Assembly: GCA_000018565.1 (NCBI GenBank)
Contig: CP000875.1
Coordinates: 4,541,199 to 4,605,198, forward strand
Source: Herpetosiphon aurantiacus DSM 785
GTDB lineage: Bacteria; Chloroflexota; Chloroflexia; Chloroflexales; Herpetosiphonaceae
Reading direction: 5' to 3'
DNA length: 64,000 nucleotides
Positions 62,752-64,000 of this stretch are shown one piece after another (position 1 is the stretch's first letter; every line of letters starts with the position of its first letter). Below the pieces are notes generated by a model. The model saw only the letters and a list, made by a program, of their open reading frames with translations, had not been told where the DNA came from and made no database searches. A program made the position numbers and the translations under genes.

Positions 62752-64000
62752 ATGAGTCGGCAAACATACGCGATCGGTGTCGATTTCGGCACCGAGTCGG
62801 GCCGTGCTGTGCTCGTTGATGTGCGCAATGGTCAAGAAATCGCCACGGCAATTTATCCCTATGCCAATGGTGTGATCGACGAGAAGCTGCCTGGCACCAA
62901 CATTCGGCTGGAGCCAGATTGGGCACTACAAGACCCCAATGATTATCTCGATGTGTTCAAAATAACCATTCCTGCTATTCTCAAAGAAAGTGGCGTTGAC
63001 CCAGCCAATGTGATTGGGATTGGGGTCGATTTTACTGCTTGTACGATGTTGCCAACCAAAGCCGATGGCACGCCATTGTGTATGCTGCCTGAGTGGCGCA
63101 ACACTCCTCATGCCTGGGTCAAATTGTGGAAACATCACGCGGCCCAGCCAGAAGCCAACCAACTTAACCACCTTGCTCGTGAGCTTGGCTATAGCTTTCT
63201 TGATCGCTACGGCGGCAAAATTAGCTCGGAGTGGTTTTTTCCCAAGGCTTGGCAAATTCTCAACGAAGCCCCCGAAGTCTATGCCGCCGCTGATCGTTTG
63301 ATCGAAGCGACTGACTGGGTAGTTTGGCAATTAACTGGGGTCGAAACCCGCAATGAATGCACCGCAGGCTACAAAGCCATGTGGTCGAAATCCGAGGGCT
63401 TTCCACCCAACGAATTTTTCAAAGCACTCGACGAACGTATGGAACAGATCGTCGATCAAAAAATGTCGCGCACGCTCTTGCCGCTTGGCGCAAAAGCTGG
63501 CGGTCTCAGCCAACAAGCCGCCGAATGGACGGGCTTACTGGCAGGCACAGCAGTTGCCGTCGCCAATGTTGATGCCCACGTCACCCTGCCAGTTACTGGC
63601 AACACCGAAATCGGCACGATGGTGATGATTATGGGCACCAGCACCTGCGACGTGATGAACGGCGAACATCGCGATGAATTGCCAATTGTCGAGGGCATGT
63701 GCGGGGTGGTTGATGGCGGGATCGTGCCAGGCATGCTGGGCTACGAGGCAGGCCAGAGCGGGGTTGGCGATATTTTCGCTTGGTTTATTGAGCATGGCGT
63801 GCCTGGCGACTATTTTGAGCAAGCTAAGGCCGAAGACATCAATATTCACACCTTGCTCGAACGTGAAGCCGCCAAACTTCAGCCTGGCGAGAGCGGTCTC
63901 TTGGCGCTCGATTGGTTCAATGGCAATCGCTCAACTTTGGTCGATGTTGAACTCAACGGCTTGGTGTTGGGCATGACCTTGGCCACCAGCGCACCCGAAA
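62752..64000 (+). CDS. araB: Ribulokinase (3' end outside window)
   Basis: The first 416 residues of an FGGY-family kinase that phosphorylates L-ribulose in arabinose catabolism. AraB signatures: IGVDFGTESGRAVLVDV at the N-terminus, IGIGVDFTACTMLP, GGKISSEWFFPKAWQIL, IEATDWVVWQLTG, and GTSTCDVMNG with the conserved Cys of ribulokinases. The frame stays open to the window edge; full AraB is about 550-560 residues. ATG 62752 has AAAGGAG upstream. It follows the transporter genes and supports arabinose as the transported sugar. Confidence 0.94.
   Translation, partial: MSRQTYAIGVDFGTESGRAVLVDVRNGQEIATAIYPYANGVIDEKLPGTNIRLEPDWALQDPNDYLDVFKITIPAILKESGVDPANVIGIGVDFTACTMLPTKADGTPLCMLPEWRNTPHAWVKLWKHHAAQPEANQLNHLARELGYSFLDRYGGKISSEWFFPKAWQILNEAPEVYAAADRLIEATDWVVWQLTGVETRNECTAGYKAMWSKSEGFPPNEFFKALDERMEQIVDQKMSRTLLPLGAKAGGLSQQAAEWTGLLAGTAVAVANVDAHVTLPVTGNTEIGTMVMIMGTSTCDVMNGEHRDELPIVEGMCGVVDGGIVPGMLGYEAGQSGVGDIFAWFIEHGVPGDYFEQAKAEDINIHTLLEREAAKLQPGESGLLALDWFNGNRSTLVDVELNGLVLGMTLATSAPE

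Overview
The window is chromosomal DNA of a free-living bacterium, most likely a filamentous predatory Chloroflexota close to Herpetosiphon. This is an inference from gene content and style. Gene order was not matched to a reference. Supporting points are moderate GC with ordinary Shine-Dalgarno sites, many secreted enzymes and lipoproteins (M4 protease, lipoprotein nuclease, NlpC/P60, GH114, GH42), membrane-anchored proteins with baseplate-J-like domains outside any phage, and intergenic DNA full of short dispersed word repeats. There are 50 protein genes (the first and last cut by the window edges). I see no rRNA, tRNA, CRISPR array, insertion sequence or prophage.

Layout. 0-9.4 kb: end of a secreted protein, recD2, murT, a cupin, a secreted double-psi-barrel/Golvesin-like protein, a VOC protein, a GNAT and an acyltransferase-3. 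10-14.6 kb: a CoA-transferase and a three-gene glycosylation operon (GT2, GtrA, GT39). 14.8-26.6 kb: a DinB-like protein, a heterodimeric ABC exporter, a lipoprotein, an alpha/beta hydrolase, a GT39-like/TPR protein, a GH114-like protein and a homocysteine methyltransferase/MTHFR fusion. 26.9-34 kb (minus): ruvX with a baseplate-J-like membrane protein, alaS, and a GNAT coupled to a degenerate MglA-like G protein. 34-39.6 kb (minus): beta-galactoside operon (binding protein, two permeases, GH42) with a promoter and a LacI/CcpA-type operator. 39.7-54.5 kb: lipoproteins, nuclease, M4 protease, a ComEC lacking its lactamase domain, NlpC/P60, a STAS protein, a UvrD-like helicase, a SAM hydrolase and an HExxH protease. 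54.5-58.4 kb: an orphan NarL-type regulator, then four zinc-ribbon membrane-protein paralogues in AT-rich DNA. 58.4-64 kb: chvE-gguA-gguB-araB sugar uptake operon with a consensus sigma-70-type promoter and a tandem operator array.

Most notable: (1) the four-gene zinc-ribbon family, whose members carry none, one or two copies of an unrecognised ~60-residue module; (2) an MglA-like pseudo-GTPase translationally coupled to a GNAT enzyme; (3) a ~190-bp MITE-like element with 20-bp terminal inverted repeats and 11-12-bp flanking duplications, plus a decayed relative at 29.5 kb; (4) dispersed word repeats that form tandem arrays, inverted pairs, intercistronic hairpins and even the ends of genes.
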